This document shows positions 46,912 to 56,832 of a DNA stretch of 64,000 nt, one piece after another. Position 1 is the stretch's first letter. Each line of letters begins with the position of its first letter. Made by a program: the position numbers and the translations under genes. Under the pieces are notes generated by a model. That model ran no database searches, had not been told where the DNA came from, and worked only from the letters and a program-made list of their open reading frames with translations. The stretch comes from Tropicimonas sp. IMCC34043 (GTDB lineage: Bacteria > Pseudomonadota > Alphaproteobacteria > Rhodobacterales > Rhodobacteraceae). The stretch is taken from NCBI RefSeq assembly GCF_003390845.1, contig NZ_QMEK01000001.1, forward strand, positions 310,001 through 374,000, read 5' to 3'.

Positions 46912-47155
46912 GTCGTGTCTCCTCTGGGACTCCTGACGCGATGCGGCCAGTGTAACTCCAATCGCCTGCCGAAAGGGAGTCACGCGCCGAGGCCGAGGCG
47001 GCGGGCTGTTGTATGGCAGGGGGCAAGGACGACGCCTTGGGGGGCGATCCGGCACCTTGCCCTTGCGAGCGCTTGTGCGTTACCTCGGGTGGGTCCCGGC
47101 GGTGCCCCGCGGCGTTCGCGCGGGTGTCGGGGCAGGGCAGCCGGGAGCAGGCGGA

Positions 47156-49354
47156 ATGCAGGGAAGCGAGGTCTTCGCAGAAGGCGCGCCGGTGGCGGTT
47201 CTGACCGCACAGCCGCTCGACCGGATGCTCGACTATGCCGCGCCCGAGGGCGGCTGTTCGGCGGGCAGCCTTGTCGTCGTGCCGCTGGGGCCGCGGCGGG
47301 TACTGGGCGTGGTCTGGGGGCCGGGGCAGGGCGGGTTCGATCCGGACCGGCTGCGCGCGGTCGAACGCGTGCTCGACGTCGCGCCGATGCGGGACGAGAT
47401 GCGCCAGTTCCTGACCCGTGCCGCGGATTACACTATGACGCCGCTGTCGGCGATGCTGCGGCTTGCGACCCGGGCGCCGGGGCTGGCCGATCCGCCGGCG
47501 ATGCGGCGGATCCTGCGGCGCGGCGAGGGGCAGCCCGACCGCAAGACCGATGCGCGGAGCCGGGTGATCGCGGCGCTGGAAGAATACGGCGGGCTCGCAC
47601 TCACCCCGCGCGAATTGGCGGAAACGGCCGGGGTCGGCAGTGGCGTCATCAAGGGGCTGGTGGCGCAGGGCGTGGTGATCGAGGAGGCCGCGCCGCGCGA
47701 TGCGCCGTTTTCGCGGCTCGATCCCGCACGGGCGGGGGTGCCGCTGAGCGAGGCGCAGGCGGCGGCGGCCGCGGCCCTGCGGGACGCCGTCAGGCGCGGC
47801 GCCTATGGCACCACGCTGCTGAAGGGCGTCACCGGATCGGGCAAGACCGAGGTCTATCTGGAGGCGGTGGCCGAATGCCTTGCCGCGGGTCGTCAGGCGC
47901 TGGTGCTGTTGCCCGAGATCGCGCTGACCGGCGAGTTCCTGTCACGGGTCGAGGCACGGTTCGGCGCGCAGCCCGCCGAGTGGCACTCGGGCGTCACCAT
48001 GACCGAACGGCGCCGGGTCTGGAAGAGGGTGGGCGAGGGCGGGGCGCAGATGGTTGTCGGCGCCCGCTCGGCGCTGTTCCTGCCGTTCCGCGATCTTGGC
48101 CTGATCGTCGTCGACGAGGAACACGACGGGTCCTACAAGCAGGAAGACGGGGTTCTTTACAACGCCCGCGACATGGCGGTGCTGCGCGCCTCGCTGTGCG
48201 ATGCGCAGGTGATACTGGCCTCGGCCACGCCAAGCCTTGAAAGCTGGGCCAATGCCGAGGCGGGCAAATACGCCCGGCTCGAGCTGTCGGCACGCCACGG
48301 CACCGCCGAACTCCCCGAGATGCGCGCCGTTGACATGCGGGCCGAGGCGCTGCCGACGGGGCGCTGGATCTCGTCGGTGCTGGCGCGGGCCGCGGCCGAG
48401 CGGATCGCCCAGGGCGAGCAGGCGCTGCTGTTCCTCAATCGTCGCGGTTATGCGCCGGTGACGCTGTGCCGGGCCTGCGGCCATCAGATCGGCTGCGAGC
48501 AGTGCGACGCGCGGATGGTCGAACACCGGTTCCTGAAGCAACTGGTCTGTCACCAGTGCGGCGCCACAAAACCCATGCCCGAGGCCTGTCCCGCCTGCGG
48601 GGTCGAGGGGCGTCTGGCGGCGGTCGGTCCCGGCGTTGAGCGGCTCGCCGAAGAGGTCGTGGGGCTGTTCCCCGATGCGCGGGTTGCGGTGCTGTCCTCG
48701 GATCTGTTCGGGTCGGCGCGGGCGCTGAAGGAACGGATCGCCGAGATCGCGGCGGGGGGCGCAGACCTGATCATCGGCACCCAGCTGGTCGCCAAGGGCC
48801 ACAACTTTCCGCTGCTGACGCTGGTCGGGGTGATCGACGCCGATCTGGGGCTGCAGGGCTCGGACCTGCGCGCGGCCGAGCGGACATTCCAGCTGGTCCG
48901 CCAGGTGGCGGGCCGGGCCGGACGGGCCGAGGGGCGCCCGGGGCTGGCGCTGGTGCAGACCTATCAGCCCGAACATCCGGTGATCCGGGCGATCCTGTCG
49001 GGGGACGAGGAGGGGTTCTGGCGCGCCGAGGCGGCCGAACGCCGGGCCGCGGGCGTGCCGCCCTATGGCCGGATGGCCGGGATCGTGCTGTCGGCGACCG
49101 ATGCGGCGCAAGCCTTTGAACTGGGGGCCGAGATGGCGCGCCGCGACGGCCCGCTGCGGGCGATCGGGGCGCAGCTCTACGGCCCCGCCCCGGCGCCGAT
49201 TGCCCGGATCCGGGGCCGCCACCGGGTGCGGCTGCTGATCAAGGCCGACAAGGGCGCACCGCTGCAGGCCGCGTTGGCGCGCTGGCTGGCGCAGTTCCGG
49301 CCGCCGAACGGGCTGCGGCTGAGCGTCGATATCGACCCGCAGAGTTTCTACTGA
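47156..49354 (+). CDS. priA: Primosomal protein N' (replication restart helicase)
   Basis: PriA recognises stalled forks and reloads the replisome. The 732-residue protein has the N-terminal DNA-binding domain (VAVLTAQPLDRMLDYAAPEG), Walker A GVTGSGKTEVY, the DEEHDGSYKQ box, and zinc-binding cysteines between the helicase lobes (CRACGHQIGCEQC, CHQCGATKPMPEACPACG). RQVAGRAGRAEGRPG marks helicase motif VI. The ATG at 47156 has GGGAGCAGG before it; the frame is open upstream without family sequence. It is divergent from fsa and convergent with the ectoine genes. Confidence 0.96.
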   Translation: MQGSEVFAEGAPVAVLTAQPLDRMLDYAAPEGGCSAGSLVVVPLGPRRVLGVVWGPGQGGFDPDRLRAVERVLDVAPMRDEMRQFLTRAADYTMTPLSAMLRLATRAPGLADPPAMRRILRRGEGQPDRKTDARSRVIAALEEYGGLALTPRELAETAGVGSGVIKGLVAQGVVIEEAAPRDAPFSRLDPARAGVPLSEAQAAAAAALRDAVRRGAYGTTLLKGVTGSGKTEVYLEAVAECLAAGRQALVLLPEIALTGEFLSRVEARFGAQPAEWHSGVTMTERRRVWKRVGEGGAQMVVGARSALFLPFRDLGLIVVDEEHDGSYKQEDGVLYNARDMAVLRASLCDAQVILASATPSLESWANAEAGKYARLELSARHGTAELPEMRAVDMRAEALPTGRWISSVLARAAAERIAQGEQALLFLNRRGYAPVTLCRACGHQIGCEQCDARMVEHRFLKQLVCHQCGATKPMPEACPACGVEGRLAAVGPGVERLAEEVVGLFPDARVAVLSSDLFGSARALKERIAEIAAGGADLIIGTQLVAKGHNFPLLTLVGVIDADLGLQGSDLRAAERTFQLVRQVAGRAGRAEGRPGLALVQTYQPEHPVIRAILSGDEEGFWRAEAAERRAAGVPPYGRMAGIVLSATDAAQAFELGAEMARRDGPLRAIGAQLYGPAPAPIARIRGRHRVRLLIKADKGAPLQAALARWLAQFRPPNGLRLSVDIDPQSFY

Positions 49355-49416
49355 GGGTTTGCCGGGCACCGGGGGGGGGGCGCCAGCGGGTCCTTTCAGG
49401 CGTCCCCGATGTCGGA

Positions 49417-50412
49417 TCAGTCGTCGTCCGTTGTCGCGACGACGGCCAGACAATCGCCGGTCTGGATCAGGCCGGGAAAGTGCCGCGCCGCCAGAATGCC
49501 GGAGCGCTGCGCGAAATATTCGAGCGGCACCACACCCGTGCGATCCAGCGGCCAGATCCGGGCAATCGGCTCGCCCCGCACCAACCTGTCGCCGAGGTCG
49601 ACCAGCGGCTCGACCAGCCCCTCGGTGGTAGCGAAGTGATAGCAATCCTGATCCGGCATATCGAGAACGCGGCTTCTTTCGACCTCGGGTTCGGCGTTCA
49701 ATATCCCCATATGCGCCAGAACGTTTCGCGCGCCCCTGCGGCCGATGCGGGCCGACCGCGCCGTGGCGGTGCCGCCACCGCCAAGCTCGGTGGTCACGAA
49801 GATCTTGCCCTGGCTTTCCACCGCCGTGTCGTACATGCCGACATTGTCGATCTCGCGCAGCATCAGGGTGTAGGGCGCGTTGAACGCCTTGGTGGCGGCA
49901 ACGCAGGCCTCCTGCTGGTCGGGATCGTCGAGGTGGTGGGCGCAGGCGAAGGGCAGGAAATCGAGGGTCTTGCCGCCCGAGTGATAATCGACCACGACAT
50001 CGGCCATCGGCAGCAGGACGTCATTGAAATAGTTCGCGATCTTTTCGGTCGCGGTGCCGTCGGGCTTGCCCGGGAAGGCCCGGTTCAGGTTGACGTTGTC
50101 GATGGGCGAGACCCGAGTCGAGGCCCGGAACGCCGGATAGTTCATATATGGCACGATGATGACCCGGCCCGAGATCTCGTGCGGCTGCAGCTCCCACGCG
50201 AGCGATTGCAGGGCAATCGGCCCCTCGTATTCGTCGCCGTGGTTGGCGCCGGTCAGCAGGGCTGTCGGCCCCTCGCCATTCCGGATCACGCAGATCGGGA
50301 TCATGACAGCACCCCAGGCGCTTTCGTTGCGCGAATGGGGCAGGCGGAGAAAGCCGTGGTACTTGCCGTCCTCGTCGAGCGGCAGCGTGGGCGTGATCGG
50401 GTTCTGGGGCAT
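49417..50412 (-). CDS. doeB: N-alpha-acetyl-L-2,4-diaminobutyrate deacetylase
   Basis: DoeB removes the acetyl group from N-alpha-acetyl-diaminobutyrate, the product of ectoine hydrolysis. The 331-residue protein belongs to the zinc carboxypeptidase-like succinylglutamate desuccinylase/aspartoacylase family, with metal ligands in TGANHGDEYEGPIAL and VVDYHSGG. SPIDNVNLNRAFPG and TELGGGGTATAR are further core segments. Its ATG overlaps the doeA stop (TAATG), so translation is coupled. The assignment relies on the surrounding ectoine genes. Confidence 0.93.
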   Translation of the reverse strand: MPQNPITPTLPLDEDGKYHGFLRLPHSRNESAWGAVMIPICVIRNGEGPTALLTGANHGDEYEGPIALQSLAWELQPHEISGRVIIVPYMNYPAFRASTRVSPIDNVNLNRAFPGKPDGTATEKIANYFNDVLLPMADVVVDYHSGGKTLDFLPFACAHHLDDPDQQEACVAATKAFNAPYTLMLREIDNVGMYDTAVESQGKIFVTTELGGGGTATARSARIGRRGARNVLAHMGILNAEPEVERSRVLDMPDQDCYHFATTEGLVEPLVDLGDRLVRGEPIARIWPLDRTGVVPLEYFAQRSGILAARHFPGLIQTGDCLAVVATTDDD

Positions 50413-51599
50413 TAGTCTTTCACCATCAGCTTGCGCGGGACATCGGCAAGGCATTCGGGGGCGCCATCCTCGCGGATGACGATGCTTTCGGTGATCTCGA
50501 ACCCCCAGTCGTCCATCCACAGGCCGGTCATGAAATGGAATGTCATGTTCGGCTGCAGCACGGTCTTGTCGCCGGGGCGCAGCGACATGGTCCGCTCGCC
50601 CCAGTCGGGCGGATAGCTGAGCCCGATGGGATAGCCGGTGCGGTTGTCCTTGACGATGCCATAGCGGTTGAGCACGGCGAAGAAGGCGTTGGCGATGTCC
50701 TCGCAGGTATTGCCGGCGCGGGCGGCGTCAAGTCCGGCCTCCATCCCCTCGAGCGTCGCCTTTTCGGCGTCGAGAAAGGTTTGGCTGGGTTTGCCCAGAT
50801 AGATCGTGCGCGACAACGGGCAGTGATAGCGGTGATAGCAGCCGGCAATCTCGAAGAAGGTGCCTTCGCCCGATTTCATCGGCTTGTCGTCCCAGGTCAG
50901 GTGGGGGGCTGCCGCATCGGTGCCCGACGGCAGTAGCGGCACGATGGCGGCATAGTCGCCGCCGAAGCCGAGGCCGTCGTCATAGCGCAGCGCGGCATCG
51001 TAGATGTCGGCCACCAGATCGCATTTGCGCACGCCGGGCTCGCAGATCTCGAAGATACGGGCATGCATGCGCTCGACGATGCGGGCGGCATTGCGCATGT
51101 AGCTCAGCTCCTGCGGCGACTTCACCGCCCGCTGCCAGTTGACCAGCGCCGTGCCGTCGACGGGCGGATGCACCAGCAGCCGTTCGAGGATCTGGTGCCC
51201 GCGCGCGGTGTACCAGTAATTGTCCATCTCGACGCCGACGATGCCCTGGTCCCAGCCGCGTTCGGCCAGTTTGGCGGCGAGGTATTCGACGCTGTGGCGC
51301 TCGGCCGACTGAACGTAGTGGTCGGGATAGCCGATGATGTATTCGTCGGGCATATAGCAGGTGCGCACCGCGCCGTTCGCGTCCTGCCCGCGCCCGAACC
51401 AGACCGGCGGGCCATCGGGGCCGACGACGACGCATTGCTGCACATAAAAGGTCCAGCCGTCATAGCCCGTCAGCCAGGCCATGTTCGACGGGTCCGAGAC
51501 GATCAGGGTGTCGATGCCGGCAAGGGCCATGGCCTTGCGGGTCTTGTCGAGCCGGGCCGCGTATTCTGCCGCGGTAAAGCGGGGTGTGGCATTGGGCAT
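50412..51599 (-). CDS. doeA: Ectoine hydrolase
   Basis: DoeA opens the ectoine ring to acetylated diaminobutyrate. The 395-residue protein has the creatinase/M24 pita-bread fold: an N-terminal domain (YAARLDKTRKAMALAGIDTL, LTGYDGWTFYVQQ) and a catalytic domain with GTFFEIAGCYHRYHCPLSR and TFHFMTGLWMDDWGFEITES. The lack of the full set of metalloprotease ligands is normal for DoeA. AAGAGG precedes the ATG; eutC ends 10 bases upstream. It is the next-to-last gene of the ueh-eut-doe operon. Confidence 0.94.
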   Translation of the reverse strand: MPNATPRFTAAEYAARLDKTRKAMALAGIDTLIVSDPSNMAWLTGYDGWTFYVQQCVVVGPDGPPVWFGRGQDANGAVRTCYMPDEYIIGYPDHYVQSAERHSVEYLAAKLAERGWDQGIVGVEMDNYWYTARGHQILERLLVHPPVDGTALVNWQRAVKSPQELSYMRNAARIVERMHARIFEICEPGVRKCDLVADIYDAALRYDDGLGFGGDYAAIVPLLPSGTDAAAPHLTWDDKPMKSGEGTFFEIAGCYHRYHCPLSRTIYLGKPSQTFLDAEKATLEGMEAGLDAARAGNTCEDIANAFFAVLNRYGIVKDNRTGYPIGLSYPPDWGERTMSLRPGDKTVLQPNMTFHFMTGLWMDDWGFEITESIVIREDGAPECLADVPRKLMVKD

Positions 51600-51609
51600 G
51601 GGGGCCTCT

Positions 51610-52602
51610 TCAGCTGTCGAACGGGGTGCCGGCGCCGGCGCGTTCGGCGCGGGCGAAGGCCAGGGTTGCGATGGCGGTGTCCTGAATGCCGGTGCCGGTC
51701 AGATCGGCAATCGTGATCTGGCTGTCCGATCCGCGTCCGGGGGCTGTGCCGCGCACCACCTCGCCCAGTTCGGGAAAGGCGGCATCCGGCGCGACAAGAC
51801 CGGCGGCAATGGCGTTCTGCAACTCGCCAAGGTTGCGGGTCTGGCTGAGACGGTCGGGGACGTAGAGGTCGGCGCGAGCGATGCAGGCAGGCGCCAGCTC
51901 TCCCTTGCCATGCTGGTCCGATCCCATGGCGGTGACATGCTGGCCGGGCTGCAGCCAGTCGGCCTGCAGGATGGGCCGGGTGGCGGGCGTGGTTGTGACG
52001 ATCACATCGGCGCCGCGCACGGCCGTCTCGGCGTCGGGTTCGGCCGTGACCGGGATGCCGAGGCTTTCGGAAAGCCCGGCTGCCAGCGCCGCGGCCTTGT
52101 CGGCATCGCGGCCCCAGATGCAGGCACTCTCCAACGTGCGAACCAGCGACAGCGCCGTCAACTGCAATCGCGCCTGCACGCCGGTGCCAAGGATGCAGGC
52201 CCGCCGCGCATCGCGGCGCGCCAGATGGCGCGCGGCCACGGCGCCTGCGGCCGCGGTGCGCACATCGGTCAAATAGCCGTTGTCGAGAAGCAGCGCCTGG
52301 GTCTGTCCGGTCCGGGCAGAGAACAGGATCATCAGGCCCGAGGTCGAGGGCAGGCCGATTTTCGGATTGTCGAAGAAACCGGGCGAGATCTTGATCGCGA
52401 AACCGTCGAGGCCGGGCACAAAGGCCGTCTTCACGTCGACCTCGCCATGGTGGGCCGCGATCGCCATCGACAGGATCGGCGGCATGACGACGCCACCGTC
52501 GGCAAGTGCGCCAAAGGCATCCTCGATGCAGGCAATGCTGTCGCGGTCGAGCGAGACCACGGCGCGCAGATCGGCCTCGGTCAGCAGCAGGATACGCGGC
52601 AT
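51610..52602 (-). CDS. eutC: Ectoine utilization protein EutC (ornithine cyclodeaminase-like)
   Basis: A 330-residue NAD(P)-dependent protein of the ornithine cyclodeaminase/mu-crystallin family, thought to act with EutA and EutB in converting 5-hydroxyectoine to ectoine. The Rossmann motif is CILGTGVQARLQLTAL, preceded by LDNGYLTDVRTAAAGAVAA, with ADVIVTTTPATRPILQ after it. The ATG at 52602 overlaps the eutB stop (TGATG). The frame opens far upstream into eutB, but this start is the family norm. Confidence 0.93.
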   Translation of the reverse strand: MPRILLLTEADLRAVVSLDRDSIACIEDAFGALADGGVVMPPILSMAIAAHHGEVDVKTAFVPGLDGFAIKISPGFFDNPKIGLPSTSGLMILFSARTGQTQALLLDNGYLTDVRTAAAGAVAARHLARRDARRACILGTGVQARLQLTALSLVRTLESACIWGRDADKAAALAAGLSESLGIPVTAEPDAETAVRGADVIVTTTPATRPILQADWLQPGQHVTAMGSDQHGKGELAPACIARADLYVPDRLSQTRNLGELQNAIAAGLVAPDAAFPELGEVVRGTAPGRGSDSQITIADLTGTGIQDTAIATLAFARAERAGAGTPFDS

Positions 52603-53594
52603 CAGGCGGCCTCCTCTGCCATCAGGTCCACGTCTTCGCCGTTGACGATGCGGCGGTGCAGATCCATGTCGATGTTGCGCCCGGTGAGCGGCAGAACCAG
52701 CGGCCCCGTCACGCGCAGCTTTCCCGCCAGCAGGGCCGCGACGCCCACGGCGGCGGCGCCTTCGACGATCTCGCGTTCCGCGTGATAGCAATGCCGGATA
52801 CCGGCGGCGATCTCGGGTTCCGACAGCACGATCACCTCGTCCACCAGATCGCGGACCATGGCAAAGCTGTGCCGGTTCTGCAGCCCGATGCCGCCGCCGA
52901 GCGAATCCGCAAGGCTGGGAAGCTCGGTCACCTGCACCGGCCGGCCCGCCTGCAGGCTTGCCTGCATCGCGGCGCCGCGTGCCATCGAGATGCCGATGAC
53001 CCGCAGGCCCGGGCAACGCGCCTTCATCGCCGCAGCAACCCCGGCGATCAAACCGCCGCCCGACAGCGGCACGGCCACACAGGCTGCGTCCGGCACATCC
53101 TCGGCCATTTCCAGCCCCAGCGTGCCCTGACCGGCGATGATGCGCGGGTCATCGAAGGGCGGCACCATCTCCATGCCCCGCTCCTCGACCAGCCGCAGGG
53201 CTTCGATCTCGGCGTCGTCCTGGCTGTTGCCGATGATCCGTGCCTCGGCGCCGAGCGCCTCGATGGCCGCGATCTTGTTGCCGGGCACCAGCCGCGACAT
53301 GCAGATGACACAAGGTACGCCAGCGCGGCGGGCGGCATAGGCGAGTGCCCGCCCGTGATTGCCGGTCGAGGCAGCGGTGACACCGGCCTTGCGCCCTTGC
53401 GCGCCAAGCTGGGCGACCGCATTCGACGCCCCCCGCAGCTTGAAGGCGCCGGTGTGCTGGCGATGTTCGAGCTTCAGCCAGACCGGGGCGCCCGCGATGT
53501 CGGTCAGAGCATCTGACAGGTCGCACTCGGTCCGCCGGATGACGTCGCGGATGCGCGCGCGGGCGGCTTCGATCTCGGTCACATCGACGCTCAT
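52602..53594 (-). CDS. eutB: Hydroxyectoine utilization dehydratase EutB
   Basis: A 330-residue PLP enzyme of the threonine/serine dehydratase fold, expected to remove the hydroxyl from 5-hydroxyectoine. The cofactor lysine is K52 (HTGAFKLRGASNA), with the substrate loop AASTGNHGRALAYAA and phosphate-binding PLSGGGLIAGVA. Its start overlaps the end of eutA and its stop overlaps eutC, so the three eut genes are translationally coupled. Confidence 0.94.
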   Translation of the reverse strand: MSVDVTEIEAARARIRDVIRRTECDLSDALTDIAGAPVWLKLEHRQHTGAFKLRGASNAVAQLGAQGRKAGVTAASTGNHGRALAYAARRAGVPCVICMSRLVPGNKIAAIEALGAEARIIGNSQDDAEIEALRLVEERGMEMVPPFDDPRIIAGQGTLGLEMAEDVPDAACVAVPLSGGGLIAGVAAAMKARCPGLRVIGISMARGAAMQASLQAGRPVQVTELPSLADSLGGGIGLQNRHSFAMVRDLVDEVIVLSEPEIAAGIRHCYHAEREIVEGAAAVGVAALLAGKLRVTGPLVLPLTGRNIDMDLHRRIVNGEDVDLMAEEAA

Positions 53595-54370
53595 GCTGTC
53601 CCCTTTACGTCAAAGACCCGGCCAAAGCCGCGCGGCATCGGCAGCCCCGCCTGGAGCAGTAGCGACCGGAACAGAACCTGGTTCGAGCAGAGGACAGGTT
53701 TGCCCAAAGCCGCCTCGATCCGTTCCACCAGCGGTACGGCCGGCAGCGCGGTGCAGGACAGAAACAGCGCCTCGGCCTGCGGATGGTCGGTGGCAAGCGC
53801 AGCCGCGATGACCTCGTCGGGGGCGATCCGCGCCATGTCGCGGTCGTCCGAAAAGCCGAGGCAATGAGCCTTGATCACGTCGATCCCGAAGTCCGCGAAA
53901 TAGGCCACCATGGGTTCCGTCGTCTGCGGCAGATAGGGGGTCAGCAGCGCGATGCGGGTCAGCCCCATGTCTGCCAGCGCGCCGCGTGCCGCAAGGGTCG
54001 GGGTCATCACCGGGCAGGTAACGCCTGCACTGGCAACTGCGTCGGCGACGACTTTGTCCCCGATCACGGCCGAGGCTGCGGTACAGCCGAACCCCATCGC
54101 CGAGAACGGCCCGCTGTGCGCCAGCAGCCCGGCGGCGGCGGCCAGCCGCGGCTGCATCCGCGCCAGGTTTTCGGGCGTGGTCGGGTTGGCGTATTCGACC
54201 CGGGTGACATGCAGCGCCGCCTCGACCGGAAGCAGACGGCGCGCGTCGCCCTCGATGGTCAGATCGGTCGATAGCGCGATCAGCCCGATCCGCGTCACCG
54301 CCTCGGGCGGCAAAAGCCGTGGCTGACGATCTGCCACGGTGATCTGTCCGGAAGTTTCGGCGTGCATCAT
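53591..54370 (-). CDS. eutA: Ectoine utilization protein EutA (Asp/Glu racemase-like)
   Basis: A 259-residue protein of the aspartate/glutamate racemase and arylmalonate decarboxylase fold. The two active-site cysteines expected in the family are visible in GFGCTAASAVIG and FLSCTALPAV. It works with EutB and EutC on 5-hydroxyectoine. Two consecutive ATGs (54370 and 54367) can serve as start. It lies four bases after the usp gene. Confidence 0.93.
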   Translation of the reverse strand: MMHAETSGQITVADRQPRLLPPEAVTRIGLIALSTDLTIEGDARRLLPVEAALHVTRVEYANPTTPENLARMQPRLAAAAGLLAHSGPFSAMGFGCTAASAVIGDKVVADAVASAGVTCPVMTPTLAARGALADMGLTRIALLTPYLPQTTEPMVAYFADFGIDVIKAHCLGFSDDRDMARIAPDEVIAAALATDHPQAEALFLSCTALPAVPLVERIEAALGKPVLCSNQVLFRSLLLQAGLPMPRGFGRVFDVKGTA

Positions 54371-54374
54371 GGCC

Positions 54375-54812
54375 TCAGACCAGCATCACGGTGCACTCGG
54401 TGGTGCCCGGCACCTTGTGGGCGACGCTGCCGACCAGATAGCCCTCGATCGAGCCCAGCCCGCGCTTGCCCATGATGATCAGATCATAGTCGTGTTCCTT
54501 GGCAAAACCGGTGATCGTGCGCGAGGCATAGCCGGCCTTCACATAGGCCCGGACCTTGGAAACGTTGGAATCGAGCGCCTGCTGCTTGGCGAATTCGGCC
54601 ACGTCGCGGGCATGGCCGCGCATGATGTCGTCCATGTTGCCGGGATCGCTCGGCCGTACCATCGAGAACGAGGCCTCGAGCATCGAATGATGCCGATAGA
54701 CGGTCAGGATCGCCAGGTCGGCATCGCAGAGCTTTGCCAGCTCGATGGCCTTCCACAGCGCCTTTTCACTGCCCTTCGATCCGTCGAAGGGTACGAGTAT
54801 CCGCTTGAACAT
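54375..54812 (-). CDS. Universal stress protein (TeaD-like)
   Basis: A 145-residue UspA-type protein with the nucleotide-binding pattern GKRGLGSIEGYLVGSVAHKV and N-terminal FKRILVPFDGSKGSEKAL. In the ectoine transporter locus of Halomonas the equivalent protein, TeaD, binds ATP and dampens TRAP uptake. The same job is likely here, as the gene lies 12 bases after uehC and before eutA. Confidence 0.93.
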   Translation of the reverse strand: MFKRILVPFDGSKGSEKALWKAIELAKLCDADLAILTVYRHHSMLEASFSMVRPSDPGNMDDIMRGHARDVAEFAKQQALDSNVSKVRAYVKAGYASRTITGFAKEHDYDLIIMGKRGLGSIEGYLVGSVAHKVPGTTECTVMLV

Positions 54813-54824
54813 TGTCCCTGCTCC

Positions 54825-56111
54825 TTATTTCGCGAATGCCAGATCCCGCAGGAACAGGGCGATCCCGGGGAAGAAGATCAGCGCCACGGACACGCTGAGC
54901 AGGATCAGGATGAAGGGCGGCGTTCCCTTGATCACCTCGATATAGGGCCGCTTGAACACCGCGATGGCCGTGAAGATATCGCAACCGAACGGTGGTGTTG
55001 CCGACCCGATGGCCACCTGCAGCGTGATGATCGTGCCGACCAGAACCGGGTCGAGGCCGACCGAATTGACCACCGGCGAAAAGATCGGCACCAGCACCAG
55101 GATGACCACGATCGGATCGACGAACATGCAGCCGATGAAGAAGGCGATCGAGATCACGAACAGCACGCCGATTGCCCCCATCTGGTCGATGCCGATGGAG
55201 CCGAGGATGTGCTGCGGGATCTGTGCGAAGGAGATGACCCAGGAAAACGCCGACCCGGCGCCGACAAGGATGAACACCACGGCGGTGATCAGGCCGGTCG
55301 ATTTCGCCGTGTCCCAGACGCCCTGAAAATTCATCTCGCGAAACACTATGGTTTCGAGAAACAGCGCGTAGAGCACGCAGGCCGCCGCCGCTTCGGTGGG
55401 CGAGAAGACGCCGCCATAGATGCCGCCGATGATGATCGCGGGAAACCCCAAGGGCCAGATCGCGCCGCGCACGGCGCGCCCGCGTTCGCGCCAGGTCGCC
55501 TTCGGTTCGGTCGGCACGTTTTTCCGCAGCGCATAGATGTAGGAATAGATGCTGAACAGAACCAGGATCAGCAGCCCGGGTCCGACGCCGGCGATGAACA
55601 GCTCGGAAATCGAGGTGCCCGAGACGACGCCATAGATGATCATGCCGATCGACGGCGGGATCAGGAAGGCGATGTCCGAGGCATTCACGATCAGCGCCAG
55701 CACGAAGTTGTCGTTATAGCCGGCCTTCAGCATCCGCGGCCGCAGCGGCCCGCCGATGGCAACGACCGTCGCCTGGGTCGATCCCGAGACTGCGCCGAAC
55801 ATGGTGCAGGCCGCCGCCGTGGTGATGGCAAGCCCGCCACGCAGGTGGCCGACAAAGGACATCACCATGTCGATCAGCCGGTTGGCCGACTGGCCGCGGG
55901 TCATGATGTCGGCGGCAAAGATAAACAGCGGCACCGCGATCAGCGATGTCGGGCGGATCCCGGCCATGATCTGCTGGATCATGGTCTCCATCTGATCGAA
56001 GCCGCCGAAGAGCGAAAGAAATCCGACGAAGGAGCCGACGATCAGCGGGACCATCATGGGAAAGCCCAGCAACAGCAGGACGATCATGATGGAAAAGATT
56101 GCAGGTGCCAT
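54825..56111 (-). CDS. uehC: Ectoine/hydroxyectoine TRAP transporter, large permease
   Basis: The 428-residue, roughly twelve-helix DctM-type subunit that carries out sodium-coupled translocation. Conserved segments are GIRPTSLIAVPLFIFAADIM, AVSGSTQATVVAIGGPLRPR, GVFSPTEAAAACVLYALF and VAIGSATPPFGCDIFTA. It begins three bases after uehB. Substrate assignment rests on the operon. Confidence 0.94.
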   Translation of the reverse strand: MAPAIFSIMIVLLLLGFPMMVPLIVGSFVGFLSLFGGFDQMETMIQQIMAGIRPTSLIAVPLFIFAADIMTRGQSANRLIDMVMSFVGHLRGGLAITTAAACTMFGAVSGSTQATVVAIGGPLRPRMLKAGYNDNFVLALIVNASDIAFLIPPSIGMIIYGVVSGTSISELFIAGVGPGLLILVLFSIYSYIYALRKNVPTEPKATWRERGRAVRGAIWPLGFPAIIIGGIYGGVFSPTEAAAACVLYALFLETIVFREMNFQGVWDTAKSTGLITAVVFILVGAGSAFSWVISFAQIPQHILGSIGIDQMGAIGVLFVISIAFFIGCMFVDPIVVILVLVPIFSPVVNSVGLDPVLVGTIITLQVAIGSATPPFGCDIFTAIAVFKRPYIEVIKGTPPFILILLSVSVALIFFPGIALFLRDLAFAK

Positions 56112-56114
56112 GGA

Positions 56115-56741
56115 TCAGACCTCGAACTCGTCGCTTTCATAGCCGTCAAGCACGTTGGTGGAGAGGTAGATGTCCTTCTCCATGACGTTCTTGATGGCCG
56201 TGAGCGCGTATTGCAGCCCGGTCATGAGAAACCCGATGGGCGCCCAGACATAGATGATCCACTGCTTGATCCCGAGCGAGGGCAATACCTTGCCGTGGGA
56301 TTGCAGGGTCAGGATGTATTGCAGCGAGTACCAGGCGAGCCCGAACATGAACACGGCCGTGACCACCGAAATCAGGATCATCAGCGCCTTGCGCAGGTGC
56401 GGGGTCAACTCGTCATAGATCGCCGACATGCGGATGTGTCGCCCTTGGCGGGCGGCATAGGAAATCCCGGCGAATGTGATCAGGATGATCAGGATCCGGT
56501 TCACCTCTTCGGTGAAAAACAGGCTCGACTGAAACACGAAGCGGCCGACGACATTGGCGATGGTGTTCGCCGCCATCAGCAGCACGCCGCTTGCCAGCAG
56601 CACCGCCTCGACCCGCGCGATCGTTGAATCGATCACGCCAAGGATGCCGGGCAGGCTGGAGACATAGGTATCGGCGGGCGGCTCAGCCGTGCCTGTCGCT
56701 GCGGTCTGTGTCTGGATCTCGGATTCTGTGCGATCTGTCAC
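56115..56741 (-). CDS. uehB: Ectoine/hydroxyectoine TRAP transporter, small permease
   Basis: A 208-residue DctQ-type subunit with four membrane helices after a ~35-residue polar N-terminus. [20 protein letters not shown] followed by [15 protein letters not shown] is the family signature. It lies between uehA and uehC, 91 bases after uehA and three before uehC. Confidence 0.92.
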   Translation of the reverse strand: MTDRTESEIQTQTAATGTAEPPADTYVSSLPGILGVIDSTIARVEAVLLASGVLLMAANTIANVVGRFVFQSSLFFTEEVNRILIILITFAGISYAARQGRHIRMSAIYDELTPHLRKALMILISVVTAVFMFGLAWYSLQYILTLQSHGKVLPSLGIKQWIIYVWAPIGFLMTGLQYALTAIKNVMEKDIYLSTNVLDGYESDEFEV

Positions 56742-56832
56742 GCGGGTCTTTCCTGATCTGGAGATGCAAGGATCGGCGCGGGTGGGGTGGCCGCCCGCGC
56801 ATCTGGCGCGGACGGACCTGCGATGGAGAAGG

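Noticed and set aside
54339-56627. 762-codon plus-strand frame opposite the usp, uehC and uehB genes
   Set aside because: Antisense of three clear genes; Asp, His, Gln and Arg rich with no domain.
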